Shown here piece by piece: positions 1-10,800 of a stretch of 64,000 nt of DNA. The position numbers were made by a program, and so were the translations under genes. Every line of letters begins with the position of its first letter. Within the stretch, counting starts at the first letter, position 1. The stretch comes from Dipteronia dyeriana (lineage: Eukaryota; Streptophyta; Magnoliopsida; Sapindales; Sapindaceae): contig CM065298.1 in the NCBI GenBank assembly GCA_032871835.1, positions 110,363,476 to 110,427,475 of the forward strand, given 5' to 3'. The notes under the pieces are model-generated. The model did not search any database and was not told the origin of the DNA. It saw nothing but the letters and a program-made list of their open reading frames with translations.

Positions 1-1960
1 CAGGTATTCTCCCTAATCTTTCTTCTAGGACTCTAAGGAGTTCTGTTTCATCAACAATGTTATCGAAACATTTTTCAATTCCCTTGTGGTCAGGAAACAT
101 CATAGGTTCAGAGTTAATCTTTTCTTTTCCCTTAGAAGAGTGGGTTGTGGTTTCGTAAGGGACAAAGACTTGTGGAGGTATGGCTTCTTTGGTGGGTGAT
201 TCACTGGTCTGGGCCAGGTTTAGTTTATTTTTTTCTAGTGGTTCTCCAATAGAGTGGAGGAAGAAATTAGTATAGTTGCCTTGCCTCATAACGATACCGA
301 TTTGGTGTGAAGAGGCAGGTACAGTTTGAGACATCGGTTCATCAAAAAGGATAAAATGTGTACATTTTGTCGTGTTTGATGCTGTAGGATTATCATCGTT
401 GGGCATATTAATTTCAAATTCTCTTGGAGGGGGGGTGTAATTGTCTTTCTTCACCTATTTTAGTTTTGTATGTCCTAAAGTTTTGTCGATTTATAACATA
501 ACAGCTTTGCTCAAAGTTTTTTCTATTAGCATACCACTCAAAGAAAGGGATGCTTTGGTTCAGGTTATTAATGTTTTCTATCCATCTTTTACGAAATTGG
601 TCTCTTTTATGTTTGGAGTAATTTTTCTCATATTTCTCTCTTTAGGGTTGATTATGGGAGGAATAGTAATCAATAATTAAGAAGTTAAGATTAATACGGG
701 ATTCTTTGTCAATAACATTAATGAAACAGACAGGTGGTTTTGGATCAATAATTTCAGTCAGGACTTGTGAAGGATTAGGTGAGGTTTTTCTTTGGTCATA
801 GGTGTGAATAGGTTGGGCTACTTGTTCTGGGTTTTGGGACATGGGTCACATGTGTTGGTGTTTCTGTTTTAGGCCTAGGCCTTCTTCTTCTGGGGGCCAA
901 GTTTACAATGGGTTCGCTAGAGTCCTTTTCTGGGTCATAATTGGCAGCTGGGCTGGGAGTTGTTGTGTTGGGCCTGAGATTGGTTATTTGTCTGATTTGT
1001 CTAGGTGCTAGACTGGGTATTTGACTAGCAATGTTTTGTCTAAACTGGTTTGACAGGGAGTGTCTGGCTGATTGAAAGTCATTTAGTGACCTGGAATGGT
1101 CACTGCTATTATCTTTAAGAGATAGGCCTCTTCTGAAAGATATTCTAAGGGTTCCATCTTCTTTTATAACACAGTCTTGAATGTTTCTCATAGATGGTCT
1201 GTATGTTGGTTGGTCAATTTGTTCTTTGACCCAATCATCTGGAAACTTAATGTTTTCCCATCTGACTGGAACAGGTACAAGGACGTTGACTGAGGGGGAT
1301 GCATTAAAGCATATGGTCTGGCCAGCTGGTACGGAGGGGGGTATGTAGCTGGGGATAAGTCCAGAGGTCAAGACTCTGTAATGAACTCTGTAGACAAGTT
1401 TATAAGGGCTAGATTTTTCCAAGAATTTATAGTTATAAGTTTGGATGTCAATGACTAAGCATTTTTCTTTGTGCTCATCTGTGTTTTAGGCTATAGTAAA
1501 ATTTGGATAACATAGAAAGTATATAAGGCCATAAGTTAAAGATCTATCTGCCATTCCCAAAATTGATTCCTTATAGTTGGTAATTCTTGTCTCTTAAAAC
1601 AATTAGAAAAATATTGTTTAGTCCAACTTTTGAAAGAGGTTTAATTCCTACCTGGACACTTCCAATGTGTAGGTCATTAAAACCTATTTTGTTGTAGTGA
1701 GTCAAACTGTTTTTATTTAAAAGATTTGTCGAAAAAGTATTATCTTGGAATTTCACATTTATTTCTTTGGTCTTTTGACCCAAAAAGGCCCTAAAATCAA
1801 AAAGTTTTTTCTTATAGATACTACTTTGTTGAATGTTGGGCAATTGCCAGTTGATTAAATCTTTGTCATCCCAGTTAGTCTCATAATTAGCTACAGATTA
1901 TCCAGTGCAACTATTCATATCATCGGGCTCAATCCCATGTCTAGAACTACTCGAAGACAT
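1..1960 (-). pseudogene. Copy A ORF1 5' part, movement-protein region, broken
   Basis: The start is the ATG at 1960-1958, in the same position as in copy B. The translated pieces (1843-1571, 1422-796, 842-642) match the movement protein and the following proline/arginine-rich segment of copy B. Caulimovirid movement proteins belong to the 30K superfamily and act at plasmodesmata; that is family knowledge, not visible here. Breaks seen: TAA at codon 21 (1900-1898), loss of frame near 1592, TAA at 1498-1496, frame change near 840, and TAA near 644. The reading frame decays further toward position 1. It cannot encode a full protein. Confidence 0.85.
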
Positions 1961-2119
1961 GGTAAAGAAAATAAATAGTAAATATCCTTGGTTTTGACTC
2001 ACAGCCTGGTCAAACGGGTCAACATCCTATAGCTCTCCTAGCAGACGGCAAACACCCCACAGACCTACTGACTTTTGCACATAGTAATAGTCACTACTAC
2101 CTTCTTCAACAAGCCTTAA

Positions 2120-2132
2120 GGCTCTGATACCA
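2120..2132 (-). promoter_or_regulatory. Copy A tRNA-Met primer-binding site
   Basis: The minus strand reads TGGTATCAGAGCC, complementary to the 3' end of plant initiator tRNA-Met. Plant pararetroviruses use this to prime minus-strand DNA synthesis. It is identical in all four virus copies of this window. Confidence 0.9.
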
Positions 2133-2226
2133 AAACGGAGCAGAATGATATAAAATAGGAAACAGAGAACAATATATAGTAATTCTAAGAACATAACAAA
2201 AACAACAAAAATTTAAACTCTACCGT

Positions 2227-2640
2227 TTTTTTTATCTATTTTACTGTTCTGATCTAGTATATCGGCTGGAAACCAGGACTTACCCGTCTTAATCAGTTTT
2301 ATTATACTGAAAGGGGTAGACTCGGGTGGAACGACGCCACATGCTGACCAGTTATTTCTTTTTAAATTTATTTGAGTTGCGACTCATACCCGGATTGCTG
2401 CCGGTTATGTTCTTAGAATTACTATATATTGTTCTCTGTTTCCTATTTTATATCATTCTGCTCCGTTTTGGTATCAGAGCCTTAAGGCTTGTTGAAGAAG
2501 GTAGTAGTGACTATTACTAGGTGCAAAAGTCAGTAGGTCTGTGGGGTGTTTGCCGTCTGCTAGGAGAGCTATAGGATGTTGACCCGTTTGACCAGGCTGT
2601 GAGTCAAAACCAAGGATATTTACTATTTATTTTCTTTACC
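2227..2640 (+). promoter_or_regulatory. Copy B leader and primer region
   Basis: This is the non-coding leader before ORF1. It begins at the A/B junction and shares most of its sequence with 10021-10273 and with the reverse complement of 10291-10380. The primer site is at 2469-2481. The short ORF at 2326-2520 runs through the primer site and is not conserved as a protein, so I do not call it a gene. Confidence 0.75.
2469..2481 (+). promoter_or_regulatory. Copy B tRNA-Met primer-binding site
   Basis: TGGTATCAGAGCC, complementary to the initiator tRNA-Met 3' end. It lies 160 bp before the ORF1 ATG (2641), the usual caulimovirid arrangement. Confidence 0.92.
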
Positions 2641-5148
2641 ATGTCTTCGAGTAGTTCTAGACATGGGATTGAGCCCGATGATATGAATAGTTGCACTGGA
2701 TAATCTGTAGCTAATTATGAGACTAACTGGGATGACAAAGATTTAATCAACTGGCAATTGCCCAATATTCAACAAAGCAGTATCTACAAAAAAAAACTTC
2801 TAGATTTCAGAACCCTTTTGGGTCAAAAGACCAAAGAAATAAATGTGAAATTTCAAAATAATATTTTTTCGACAAATCTTTTAAATAAAAACAGTTTGAC
2901 TCACTACAACAAAATAGGTTTTAATGACCTACACATTGGAAGTGTCCAAATAGGAGTTAAACCCCTTTCCAAAATTGGACTAAACAATTATTTATTAATT
3001 GTTTTAAGGGACAAAAGAATTACCAACTATAAAGAATCAATTTTGGGAATGGCAGAAACCTCTTTAACTTATGGCCCTATATACTTTCAATGTTATCCAA
3101 ATTTTACTATAGGCTTAAACACTGATGAACACAAGGAAAAATGCTTAGGCATTGACATCCAAACTTATAACTATCAATTCCTAGAAAAATCTAGCCCTTA
3201 TAAACTTGTCTATAAAGTTCATTACAAAGTCTTGACCTCTGGACTTATACCCAGCTACATACCCCCTTCTGTACCAGCTGGGCAGACCATATGCTTTAAT
3301 GCATCCCCCTCAGTCAATGTCCTAGTACCTATTCCGGTCAGATGGGAAAACATTAAGTTTTCAGATTATTGGGTCAAAGAACAAGTTGACCAACCAACAT
3401 ACAGACCACCCATGAGAAACTTCCATGACTGTGTTACTGAGGAAGATGGAACCTTTAGAATATCCTTCAGAAGAGGCCTATCACTTAAAGATGATAGCAG
3501 TGACCATTCCAGATCACTAAATGACTTCCAATCAGCAAGAAACTCCCTGTCAAGCCTGTTTAGACAAAACATTGCCGGACAAATACCCAGTCTGGCCCCT
3601 AGACAAATCAGACAAATAACCAATCTCAGGCCCAACACAATAACTCCCAGCCCAACTGCTAATTATGACCCAGAAGAAGACTCTAGCGAACCCATTGTAA
3701 ACCTGGTCCCCAAAAGAAGAAGGCCCAGGCCCAGGCCCAAGACAGAAACACCAACACATGTGGCCCATGTCCAAAAAACCCTAGAGCAAGTAGCCCAACC
3801 TATTCACACCTATGACCAAAAACAAACCTCACCTACTCCTTCACAAGTCCTGACTGAAATTATTATTCCAGAGCCACCGGTCCGTTTCATTAATGTTATT
3901 GACAAAGAATCCAGTATTAATCTTAACTTCTTAATCACTGGTTACTATTCCTCCCATAATCAACCCTTAAGGGAGAAATATGAAAAAAATTACTCCAAAC
4001 ATAAAAGATACCAATTTCGTAAAAGATGGATAGAAAACATTAATAACTTAAACCAAGGCATCCCTTTCTTTGAATGGTATGCTAGTAGAAAAAACTTTGA
4101 GCAAAACTGTTCTGTTATAAATCGACAAAACGTCAGGACATACAAAACTAAAAAAGGAGAAGAAAAACAATTGCACCCCCCTCCAAGAGAATTTGAAATT
4201 AATATGCCCAACGATGATAATCCTACAGGATCAAACAAAACAGAATGTACACCTTTTGTCCTTTTTGATGAACCAATGTCACAAACTGTACCTGCCTCTT
4301 CAGACCAAATTGGTATCGTTATGAGGCAAATCAACTATACTAATTTCTTCCTTAACTCCATTGGAGAAAAACTAGAAAAAATTGACCTAAACCTAACCCA
4401 GACCAGTGAATCACCCACCAAAGAGGTCACACATCCACAAGTCTTTGTCCCTTACGAAACTATAACCTCCTCTTCTAAGGGAAAAGAAAAAATTAAATCT
4501 GAACCTATGATGTTTCCTGACCACAGGGGAATTGAAAAATGTTTTGATAACCTTATAGATGAAACCGAACTCCTTAGAGCCCTAGAAGAAAGATTAGGAA
4601 GATTACCAGGTGTTCATATTCCTAATATTCAGACAATTGACAAAACCATCCAAAACTCCCTTGATGAAGATAAAGTCTCTGACTTCCAAAATCTTATTCA
4701 AAGGATTACTACTAATGAAAAAACAGACAGTTATAACAAAACCAAATATTACCATAATACTAAACCTTATCACCCAAAACCTACATTTCTGGACTTACAA
4801 TACGAAGAAACAGTCTCATACAGAGCTTACACTGGTAATGCCTGCTATCAATTCAATATTGACGGATTATCAGAATACCAGATCATTACGGTCTTAAGAC
4901 AAATGCATACAATTGGTTATATTTACATTAAAAAAAAACAAAACATGACCCATTCTGATGTTGTTACTTCTTTAACAACTGGTTTCGAAGGCCAACTATT
5001 TGGTTGGTGGACACACACCCTTTGTACACTTGCTAAGAGATCTATCATAGGACACACCAAAACTATAACCACTACTACACCTGTCAAAGACCCTTCTACG
5101 TTTGAATCGACCTCCACACAGACCCAAACGACCACTACCACTTCTTAA
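2641..5148 (+). pseudogene. Copy B ORF1, movement-protein part
   Basis: ATG at 2641 opens ORF1 with a Ser-rich start, but codon 21 is TAA (2701-2703). The same frame is then open from 2704 to the TAA at 5146-5148. Roughly the first 200 residues after the stop form the movement-protein region (30K type, conserved in A and C and recognisably related in copy D). A proline/arginine-rich linker follows, then a segment rich in charged residues leading into the coat protein. In an intact relative all of this would be one polyprotein with protease and RT. The codon-21 stop is shared with copy A but absent from C. The 5146 stop is private to B: C has a Glu codon there. Confidence 0.86.
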
Positions 5149-6117
5149 CTAGATGGCATAGATGTCTTATGTTATACCATATATAATGAATTTTGTAGGA
5201 AACCCCAACATTAACCAAGGCAAAGAATTTTCAAAAATTCAAAACCTCAAATGCAAGAAACTTAGCGATTTTAAATGGTACAAAGATATTTTCTTGACCA
5301 GAGTTTTCTAAAGACCTGACAATGCAAACTCCTACTGGAAAGAAAAATTCATTTCGGGTCTTCCAAAATTATTTTCCAACAAAGTCAGAGATGAGATAGT
5401 TAGACAAATAGGATGGTCTGACTGGTCTCAAATCGATTTAAACACCTGGACTTATGGTGAAATAATTGTAGCAATAAACACTGTCGCCTTACAACTTTGT
5501 AATGATCTCAGACTAAAAAGCCAACTTAATAAAAAAAAACTAATAACCAGGAAAGAACAAGGTTCTTGGTGTGAACAATTTGGTTTTGATAAGTTGTTTT
5601 CCCCCAGAAAGAAACATAAAAGATCTTATCCCAAATTCGTAAAAAATTATCCGTACAGAAATAATAAAAACTATAAAGCCAATAAAGGGGGAGAAACAAT
5701 CTAGTTTCCTTAAAAGCCTTCCTTTCATAAAAAGAAGAATTATTACAATAAACAAAAATCTTATAAAAAATCAAACAGATGTTTTAAATGTGGCAAGGAA
5801 GGACATTATACTAACAAGTGTCCTGACCAAAAACAAAAAATTAATAACTTAGAACTAGATGACCATACTAAAGAGAAAATATTACAAGCCTTGTACACAG
5901 AAGTTGATACTTCCTCATCGTCAACTTCCGACAATGAAGTTCTTATCATTAACGAGTCATCTTCTGAATCTGAATCTGGCACTTCCTTTGAATCATCTGA
6001 ACCAGAAACCCAACCTTGCTTTTGCAAACAAATTAACATCCTTGACAAACAAAATTATTCCTTAATAATTAGTATGATTGATAGTATTGAGGATCCCATC
6101 CAAAAAGCTCAAAAATA
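5149..6117 (+). pseudogene. Copy B coat-protein region with zinc knuckle
   Basis: This continues ORF1 after the 5148 stop and corresponds to the coat-protein region of copy C (15197-16366 and 14582-15052). A CCHC zinc knuckle (C-x2-C-x4-H-x4-C, starting CFKCGKEGH) is at 5780-5824, after a stretch rich in Lys, Tyr and Asn. An acidic Ser/Glu-rich tail follows at 5890-6010. In caulimovirids the knuckle packages pregenomic RNA. Breaks: frame change near 5180, TAA near 5308, TAG near 5702, and further frame changes near 6030. B lacks about 250 bp present in C just before 6118. Confidence 0.82.
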
Positions 6118-6803
6118 ATTTACAACCGAGTTTCAATTGTTCTGATGAATCCGACAAAGACCAGGAAAAAGAGCAAGATAACCAAGACAATCAACAGATT
6201 AATGCCATCCATGAAATAAGAATCCAAAAATGGTTTATTGAAATTGATGTCAGAATTGCTTCTAGTTATAATATCAGGGCTATTGCCCTCGTTGATACTG
6301 GAGCTGATCTAAATCTTATTGTTGAATCTCTAGTTCCCACGAAATACTTATATGCGACTACAGAGACTCTTTATGGCGCTAATAAAATAAAACTAGATAT
6401 CAAATACAAACTCACTAATGCCAAAGTTTGCAACAATGGAGTTTGTTATAACAATGACTTTATTGTAGTCAAAACCCTTTCTCAGAATATAATATTAGGG
6501 TTACCTTTTTTATATCTGATCTCACCCTTCAAAGTTATTGCAGAAGGGATTGTCACTGAGTATCTAGGAAAAGAAATTCTATTTCCTTTCATTTTTTCGG
6601 TTTTAGTAAGAGACTTAAATGTTTTAAAAAATAGTAATATTCACCAAGAAAATCATGAGCCTATTAACAATTGTGTTGCTACACTTACCAGAAAACAAAA
6701 CCAACTGAACTTTTTAAAAGATGACCTAGTTTTCCAAAGACAAGAAAACAAATTAGAAGAACCCCTTTTTCAAAGGAAAATAATGATTTTAAAGAAAAGC
6801 TAG
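6078..6803 (+). pseudogene. Copy B aspartic protease region
   Basis: A 241-residue open stretch. The retropepsin-like active site VDTGADLN is at 6291-6314, followed by a hydrophobic ILGLPFLYLISPF segment typical of the second half of a viral protease fold. In the family this protease cuts the ORF1 polyprotein. The active-site Asp-Thr-Gly is intact, but the frame is separated from the coat protein by a frame change and from RT by a stop at 6801-6803. The coiled-coil-like segment that precedes the protease in copy C (14280-14420) is deleted here. Confidence 0.85.
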
Positions 6804-8190
6804 AAAAAAAATTTTGCTCGACCATTCCAAATGCGTTTTGGGCTAGGAAGAAACACATTGTTACCCTTCCCTATACCAAATATTTTCATGAAAAAGGGAT
6901 CCCAACTAAAGCCTGACCCATCCAGATGACTGTCGGCCTTGTAGAATATTGTAAAAAGGAAATTCAAGACTTACTTGACAAAAACGTCATCAGACCCTCT
7001 AAATCCCCATGGAGCTGCCATGCTTTCTATGTCTAGAAAAATACAGAAATAGAAAGAGGAGTTCCCAGACTAGTTATTAACTATAAATCTTTGAATGAGG
7101 CTTTAGAGTGGATTAGGTATCCCTTACCCAATAAATACGATCTATTAAAAAGACTTTATGATTCGATAATATTTTCAAAATTTGACAGGAAATCAGATTT
7201 TTGGCAGATCCAAATTGCAGAACAAGACCGTTATAAGACAACCTTCACAGTCCCTTTTGGGCAATATGAATGGAATGTCATGCCCTTTGGTCTTAAAAAC
7301 GCTCCAAGTGAATTCAATGCATTATGAACAATATCTTTAATTCCTTCACTGAATTTTCCATTGTTTATATAGATGATGTTTTAATATTTTCGAAAAATAT
7401 TGACCTTCACTGGAAACATTTAGAAATATTCTTCAAAACCATCAAACACCAGGGATTAGTAGTTTCGTCCCCAAAAATTACCCTCTTTCAAACCAATATC
7501 AGGTTTTTGGGTCACAACATAAAAAGAGGAACAATTGTTCCCATACAAAGAAGCTTAGATTTTGCTGACAAATTTTCTAACAAAATAAGAAACAGGAAAC
7601 AGCTAAAAAGATTTTTAGGATGTCTAAATTATATTTCAATTTTTTACAAACAACTCAGTATTATTTGTAAACCACTTTTCTAAAGACTTAAGACCAATCC
7701 TCTTCCATAGACTCAGGAACATACAAAAGCTGTCCAACATGTGAAAAAATATGTTAAAAAACTTCCTTGCCTGACAATTTTTCATCCCACAGCCCCAAAA
7801 ACGGTTGAAACAGATGCTTCTGACAAAGGATTCGGTGGGGTTTTGAAACAGACCATTGATAACAAAGATTGTTTGGTTAGATATGTTTCAGGATGATGGA
7901 ACGATACCCAATTAAAATACTCAGCTGTCAAAAAAGAAATTTTAGCTATTGTTCTGACAATCCAGAAGTTACAGGATGATTTGATCAATCAAAAATTTGT
8001 TTTGAGAGTGGATTGCCAATCGACAAAATATATTTTGAAAAAAGATGTTAAAAACCTTGCCTCTAAATAAATCTTTGCTAGATGGCAAGCCCTTTTATCT
8101 GCTTTCGATTTTGACATTGAATATATAAAGGGATCAAAAAATAGTCTCCTCTATTTTCTGACCAGAGAATTTTTACAGGGAGAAATATGA
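6804..8190 (+). pseudogene. Copy B reverse transcriptase and RNase H
   Basis: RT motifs in order: a fingers region near 6960-7090, FGQYEWNVMPFGLKNAPSEF at about 7257-7316, and the catalytic YIDDV at 7366-7380. RNase H is at about 7790-8185, starting at the ETDASDKGFGG segment. The RT frame is broken between the FGLKNAP and YIDDV motifs at about 7321-7326, and C has the identical break (13080-13083). Further B-only stops are at about 6915, 7034, 7681 (copy C has Gln) and within RNase H. The frame ends with TGA at 8188-8190, overlapping the ORF2 ATG by four bases. In the family this enzyme copies pregenomic RNA to DNA. Confidence 0.87.
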
Positions 8191-9611
8191 CCAGTACAAA
8201 TAGGGGTCGTGGTGGCCGAAGCCCTAGTGGCAGAGGCTCAGCTAGACCAGACTTATCAGACAAGAGTTCAGACTTATTATCGACTTATCATACTTCCCCT
8301 CGAGGAAGTCATAAAGACAAGTATGCAATTTCACTCATTACTCAGCCCAAATCACCCCAGACATTACCCATACAATTTCCTCAGTTACCTCCGGCTGGGC
8401 CTTCATCGAATAGAAGCCCAAGCCAAAGCCCAGTACACATGACAAATACATTCTCACCACTAGCCATTGACAGCCGTCCTTTTAAAACAATTGTCTCCTC
8501 AAAGATAAGCCCATATTCAGATAAGCAAGACAAGAGTTTAGCCCAGGCCTCATCATCGACCCTTCCAAAAATCAACCAACCCTTTTATTCCTACATAAAT
8601 AAACCTTTCTTTGACGGATTCTTTGCATTAGAACAACATTTTTTGCATGACCATTATTTTAGGGAACCCAAAAAACTGGCTGATGATCTTATCAACCCGT
8701 TATTTAGAAGAATTCCTGAAGACTTATCAAAGAGACATATATTCTATGAGTTTATTCTCGTAGATACGGATTCAATTTTCATTTCTGATGTTTTTGACAA
8801 AATAGACAAAGAAAAATTGATTTTCAGGAAAATCAAGATTTGTAAAATTATTACTTTAGAACAATGGGGTGGTGACCCCAATGCAAAAAGAAATTTTAGC
8901 ATAATTTTCCATATATCAGACTTTTCTTACTGGGATTATATCGATGCATGGACAAAATTTCTTTATGGACAAAACCCAGGAAATTCCCTTTCCTGGTTCA
9001 TTTATTTCGACAAAAATTTCCATCTCAATCTACCTATTTGGTTTTAAGAATGGTGTGACAAATTTGGACCTACTATTGATTTCCTCCCAACACAAGTTAA
9101 AGAAGGTTATTCCGTCTGGATTTCAAATGTTGACCGACCAGATGAATGGGAATTTTTCCCAAATCTATTTCTCTTTTTTGTCCACTTCAACCTAACATGG
9201 ATACTCATGCTTGAGTACTCCATCCAAGACAAGCTGATAGGAAACGTAAATGTCCCTTATTTCGGTAAACAAGTGAAAATAAAATGGTGGAGTGGTATGA
9301 ATTTGGCCAACCATGGAAAAGACAGAATTCCCAAATGGCTTTCTGACAATCCTACACTTTGCAATAAAGTTTCAGACGACCAGGCTGGCTTCCTGATGGC
9401 CAAATCCCAAAATCATGCCAGAATTGTTGCGGCCAGCACCCCTGACGAACTCATAAGAATAGCAAAAGAAATGAAGAACACAATGACCAGCATGTCTCAA
9501 GCTGGCTCTGACCAAGGTGAAGACAAAATCAATGAAGATGACCCAGACAATTATGCATTCGATAGCAATCAACCTTTTTTTAACACGACCCATGATGATT
9601 CACGAAGATAA
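8187..9611 (+). pseudogene. Copy B ORF2, viral protein of unknown function
   Basis: The ATG at 8187 overlaps the ORF1 stop as ATGA, the same arrangement as in copy C. The product starts with an RGG-like Gly/Arg tract (NRGRGGRSPSGRGSARP), then a Ser/Pro-rich region to about residue 110, then a folded-looking region with many aromatic residues. The frame is stopped by TAA at 9045-9047, where C has a Leu codon. The C-terminal part continues at 9207-9611 in another frame and ends in an acidic stretch. An intact version would be roughly 470-480 residues. Florendoviruses carry a 3' ORF2 of unknown function; I recognise no catalytic motif. The Arg/Gly tract suggests nucleic-acid binding, which is inference. 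Confidence 0.78.
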
Positions 9612-9720
9612 GGATGACCATCCTTCCACTTATGGCAGACAAGATAAAGACATTGACAGGCATGATAAGATAAGAATCTTATCCAAAAAAGCATCAATCG
9701 ACAGAATAAAAGTGACAGAC

Positions 9721-9938
9721 TGCCAGACAACTTTAATAATTCAAAAAGCTGTTATAGTTTGTATAAAAGTAACTATGGTTTCTTAACCAAGGTTACTCCT
9801 AGCTCTATATATTGTTTAAATTTTTAGAGTTAAGGAAGTTGAGTTTTTTTTTTAGCTTTAATTTTCTCTGATTGCTCTACGTAGCATCACTATCCCCTCT
9901 TCTTCTATCATTGTAAATTTCTGAATTACATAAATAAA
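9721..9938 (+). promoter_or_regulatory. Copy B viral promoter and polyA signal
   Basis: A TATA-like box (TATATATT, 9806-9813) lies after ORF2, with AATAAA at 9933-9938, 127 bp downstream. That spacing fits the caulimovirid layout, in which transcription starts just after the TATA box and the terminally redundant RNA ends after the polyA signal. Upstream, CTGCCAGACAACTTT (9720-9734) is also found upstream of the copy D TATA box. Activity cannot be judged from sequence. Confidence 0.65.
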
Positions 9939-10273
9939 AGTGTGAGACTTATTCCTGTAGACCAACTTTGCTGTCAGACTTATCTGTTTAAGCACTGTAA
10001 GAAACTATTACTTTATCTCTATTTTTATGATCTATTATACTGTTCTAATCTAGTATATCGACTGAAAACCAGGACTTACCCGTCTGAATCAGTTGTATTA
10101 TACTGAAAAGGGTAGACTCAGGTAGAACAACGCCACGTACTGACCAGTTATTTTTGTTTAAATTTATTGAAACTGTGACTCATACCCGGATTGTTGCCGG
10201 TAGAGTTTAAATTTTTGTTATTTTTGTTATGTTCTTAGAATTACTATATATTGTTCTCTGTTTCCTATTTTAT

Positions 10274-10290
10274 GTTCTCGGGTATGTGGT
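10274..10290. other. Tail-to-tail junction of copies B and C with filler
   Basis: Up to about 10273 the sequence follows the copy B leader. From about 10291 it is the reverse complement of the leader (matching 10021-10130). The 17 bases between belong to neither arm in order, although part (CGGGTATG) resembles the inverted leader. It looks like an end-joining scar with filler DNA or microhomology. Confidence 0.6.
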
Positions 10291-10461
10291 TTTTCAGTAT
10301 AATACAACTGATTCAGACGGGTAAGTCCTGGTTTCCAGCCGATATACTAGATCAGAATAGTATTATAGATCATAAAAATAGAGATAAAGTAATAGTTTCT
10401 TACAATGCTTAAACATATAAGTCTGACAGCAAAGTTGATCTACAGAAATAAGTCTCACACT

Positions 10462-10678
10462 TTTATTTATGTAATTCAGAAATTTACAGTGATAGAAGAA
10501 TAAGAGGGGATAGTGATGCTACGCAGAGCAATCAGAGAAAATTCAAACTCAAAAATTGAACCTGTTTAACTCTGGAAATTTAAACAATATATAGAGCTAG
10601 GAGTAACCTTGGTTAAGAAACCATAGTTACTTTTATACAAACTATAGTTGCTTTTTGAATTATTAAAGTTGTCTGGCA
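10462..10678 (-). promoter_or_regulatory. Copy C viral promoter and polyA signal
   Basis: The minus strand carries the shared 15-base upstream motif (ending at 10664/10665), a TATATATT box (10593-10586) and AATAAA (10467-10462), in the same order and spacing as copy B. Confidence 0.6.
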
Positions 10679-10800
10679 GTATGTCACTTTTATTCTGTCG
10701 ATTGATGCTTTTTTGGATAAGATTCTTATCCTATCATGCCTGTCAATGTCTTTATCATGTCTGCCATAAGTGGAAGGATGGTCATCCTTATCTTCGTGAA

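Larger units (their letters stand above)
1..2226 (-). mobile_element. Endogenous pararetrovirus copy A (partial, left edge cut)
   Basis: This is the reverse complement of the 5' third of copy B: leader, primer site and the first part of ORF1. Read on the minus strand it runs from a leader motif CGGTAGAG (2219-2226) through the tRNA-Met primer site and the ORF1 start to the window edge, which corresponds to about 4610 in copy B. The family is Caulimoviridae; gene order in the sister copies fits florendoviruses or petuviruses. It is defective: a stop at codon 21, a frameshift near 1592, and stops at 1496-1498 and 642-644. It abuts copy B head to head, so 1-2226 and 2404-4610 form a long inverted repeat. 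Confidence 0.88.
2227..10273 (+). mobile_element. Endogenous pararetrovirus copy B (full-length unit)
   Basis: A complete viral unit. The segment 2230-2460 recurs at 10021-10270 (offset about 7.8 kb), so the insert holds one genome length plus about 240 bp of terminal redundancy, as expected for a circular genome opened at integration. Order: leader with primer site, ORF1 (movement protein, coat protein with zinc knuckle, protease, RT, RNase H), ORF2, then promoter and polyA signal. Relative to C it has lost about 25 bp in the leader (near 2404) and about 250 bp before the protease (near 6108). Many stops and frameshifts make it non-functional. Florendovirus affinity is inferred from gene order and a separate 3' ORF2; petuvirus is the alternative. 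Confidence 0.88.

Noticed and set aside
2326..2520. 64-codon frame in the copy B leader
   Set aside because: It runs straight through the primer-binding site and is not preserved in the equivalent leader at 10130-10273.
3366..4334. Open frames on the minus strand inside copy B ORF1 (3638-3366, 3774-3550, 4334-3990)
   Set aside because: They mirror the plus-strand viral coding sequence, which has recognisable movement and coat-protein regions. Equivalent shadow frames exist opposite A and C.
7321..7326. Programmed ribosomal frameshift in RT
   Set aside because: It lies between two essential palm motifs, where such signals are not known in this family, and no slippery heptamer with downstream structure is obvious. 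A shared inactivating indel is simpler.
2227..10273. Copy B as a replication-competent provirus
   Set aside because: Stops from codon 21 onward, several frameshifts, an RT frame break and a deletion of about 250 bp exclude it as it stands.
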